Source: Nitrospira lenta
Lineage (GTDB): Bacteria > Nitrospirota > Nitrospiria > Nitrospirales > Nitrospiraceae
Assembly: GCA_945906715.1 (NCBI GenBank)
Contig: CAMDRK010000019.1
Location: 1 to 15,699 of the forward strand
DNA length: 15,699 nucleotides
Direction: 5' to 3'
A program made the position numbers and the translations under genes. Shown here piece by piece: positions 15,285 to 15,699 of the stretch (the first letter of the stretch is position 1; each line of letters opens with the position of its first letter). Below the pieces are notes generated by a model, which made no database searches, was not told where the DNA came from, and was given only the letters and a program-made list of their open reading frames with translations.

Positions 15285-15360
15285 TTTGTCGGGTCTGTCT
15301 TGTTTATTTGGTTAATCAGACTAACCAGATATCCAGAAAAACCAGATGAACCAGACAAAC
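15285..15360. repeat. Inverted 9-bp-unit repeat between convergent genes, possible bidirectional terminator
   Basis: The left arm (15285-15314) contains TTTGTCGGG, TCTGTCTTG and TTTATTTGG. The right arm (15322-15360) is the same motif in reverse complement, with AACCAGACA-like units. The arms pair imperfectly over about 30 bp around a loop ATCAGAC, the right arm being one 9-bp unit longer. TGGTTA/TAACCA pairs perfectly beside the loop. It begins at the base after the phosphopantetheinyl transferase stop and ends 21 bp before the tadA stop, so it fills nearly the whole convergent gap. A terminator or transcript-stabilising role is inferred from position. Confidence 0.6.
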
Positions 15361-15381
15361 CGCCACAGTTTTCGGACCCTG

Positions 15382-15699
15382 CTAGAGCGGCGCCTCGCGG
15401 AGTTCCTTGAAAAACTTCTGAATAAGGGCTTGACTTTCCTGTTCGAGAACCCCGCCAATTACTCGGACTCTGTGGTTCAACTTCGGCTCTGATGGCAGAT
15501 CGAACACCGATCCGCAGGCGCCGCCTTTTGGATCCCAGGCCCCAAAGACGACTCGGGGAATCCTTGCTAGGATGATGGCGCCGATACACATCGCGCAGGG
15601 CTCGACGGTCACGTAGAGGGTCGTGCCGGTCAATCGCCATGTGCCCAATGCGGCCGCTGCGGCGCGGATCGCAATGACCTCCGCATGGGCCGTGGGATC
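15382..15699 (-). CDS. tadA: tRNA(adenine-34) deaminase TadA, C-terminal part
   Basis: The minus-strand frame enters at the right edge and ends at TAG (15382-15384); 105 residues are visible. The deaminase zinc site is complete: HAE (His5 ligand, Glu7 proton shuttle of the visible part) and PCAMC (Cys35 and Cys38 ligands). VTVEPCAMCIGAI, VVFGAWDPKGGACGSVFDL and NHRVRVIGGV follow as in bacterial TadA, which converts adenosine 34 to inosine in tRNA-Arg(ACG). About 50-60 N-terminal residues lie beyond the window. A guanine or cytosine deaminase relative is less likely given the C-terminal pattern. The internal TTG at 15648 is not the true start, since upstream codons including HAE are in frame. 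Confidence 0.93.
   Translation of the reverse strand, partial: DPTAHAEVIAIRAAAAALGTWRLTGTTLYVTVEPCAMCIGAIILARIPRVVFGAWDPKGGACGSVFDLPSEPKLNHRVRVIGGVLEQESQALIQKFFKELREAPL

Overview
The window looks like a piece of a Gram-negative bacterial chromosome of moderately high GC. The best guess is Nitrospira (Nitrospirota). This rests on recalled gene style (DUF2779 nuclease, MATE pump) and on 9-bp intergenic repeats built on TTTGTCTGG, not on a marker gene, so treat it as tentative. The centre is an 11.8-kb co-directional biosynthetic cluster (about 3528-15284) flanked by housekeeping-type genes.

Layout: a MATE-family efflux pump runs on the minus strand off the left edge (1-1305). A divergent spacer (1306-1468) carries a tandem 9-bp repeat and a perfect 14-bp palindrome. 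On the plus strand follows a DUF2779 protein, a predicted Cas4-like PD-(D/E)XK nuclease fused to a DEDD-type exonuclease (1469-3017). It is broken by a one-base frameshift inside its C-terminal cysteine cluster. A tRNA-Ser(CGA) lies convergently on the minus strand (3051-3140). A 387-bp non-coding region then holds a 10-bp palindrome and a candidate promoter.

The cluster reads FAAL-PCP-C / (C)-A1-PCP-C-A2-PCP-TE, then a PvdE/SyrD-type peptide exporter, then an Sfp-type phosphopantetheinyl transferase. The two NRPS reading frames are in the same frame, separated only by one TGA codon inside the first condensation domain, so the ancestral gene was a single ~3,100-residue synthetase. By collinearity the product is a short lipopeptide: a fatty acid activated as acyl-AMP and loaded on the first carrier protein, one amino acid of unassigned identity (A1 code DVAAIGEIWK), and glycine (A2 code DILQLGMIWK, one substitution from the classical Gly code). 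It would be released by an odd thioesterase that has Cys where Ser is usual and apparently lacks the usual catalytic His. Exporter and carrier-activating enzyme are encoded in the same operon, so the cluster appears self-contained apart from fatty acid supply.

Downstream, a long imperfect inverted repeat made of the same 9-bp unit fills the gap between the convergent phosphopantetheinyl transferase gene and tadA (partial, minus strand, right edge). The two apparent lesions (DUF2779 frameshift and NRPS stop) may be real mutations or consensus errors; the sequence alone cannot tell.
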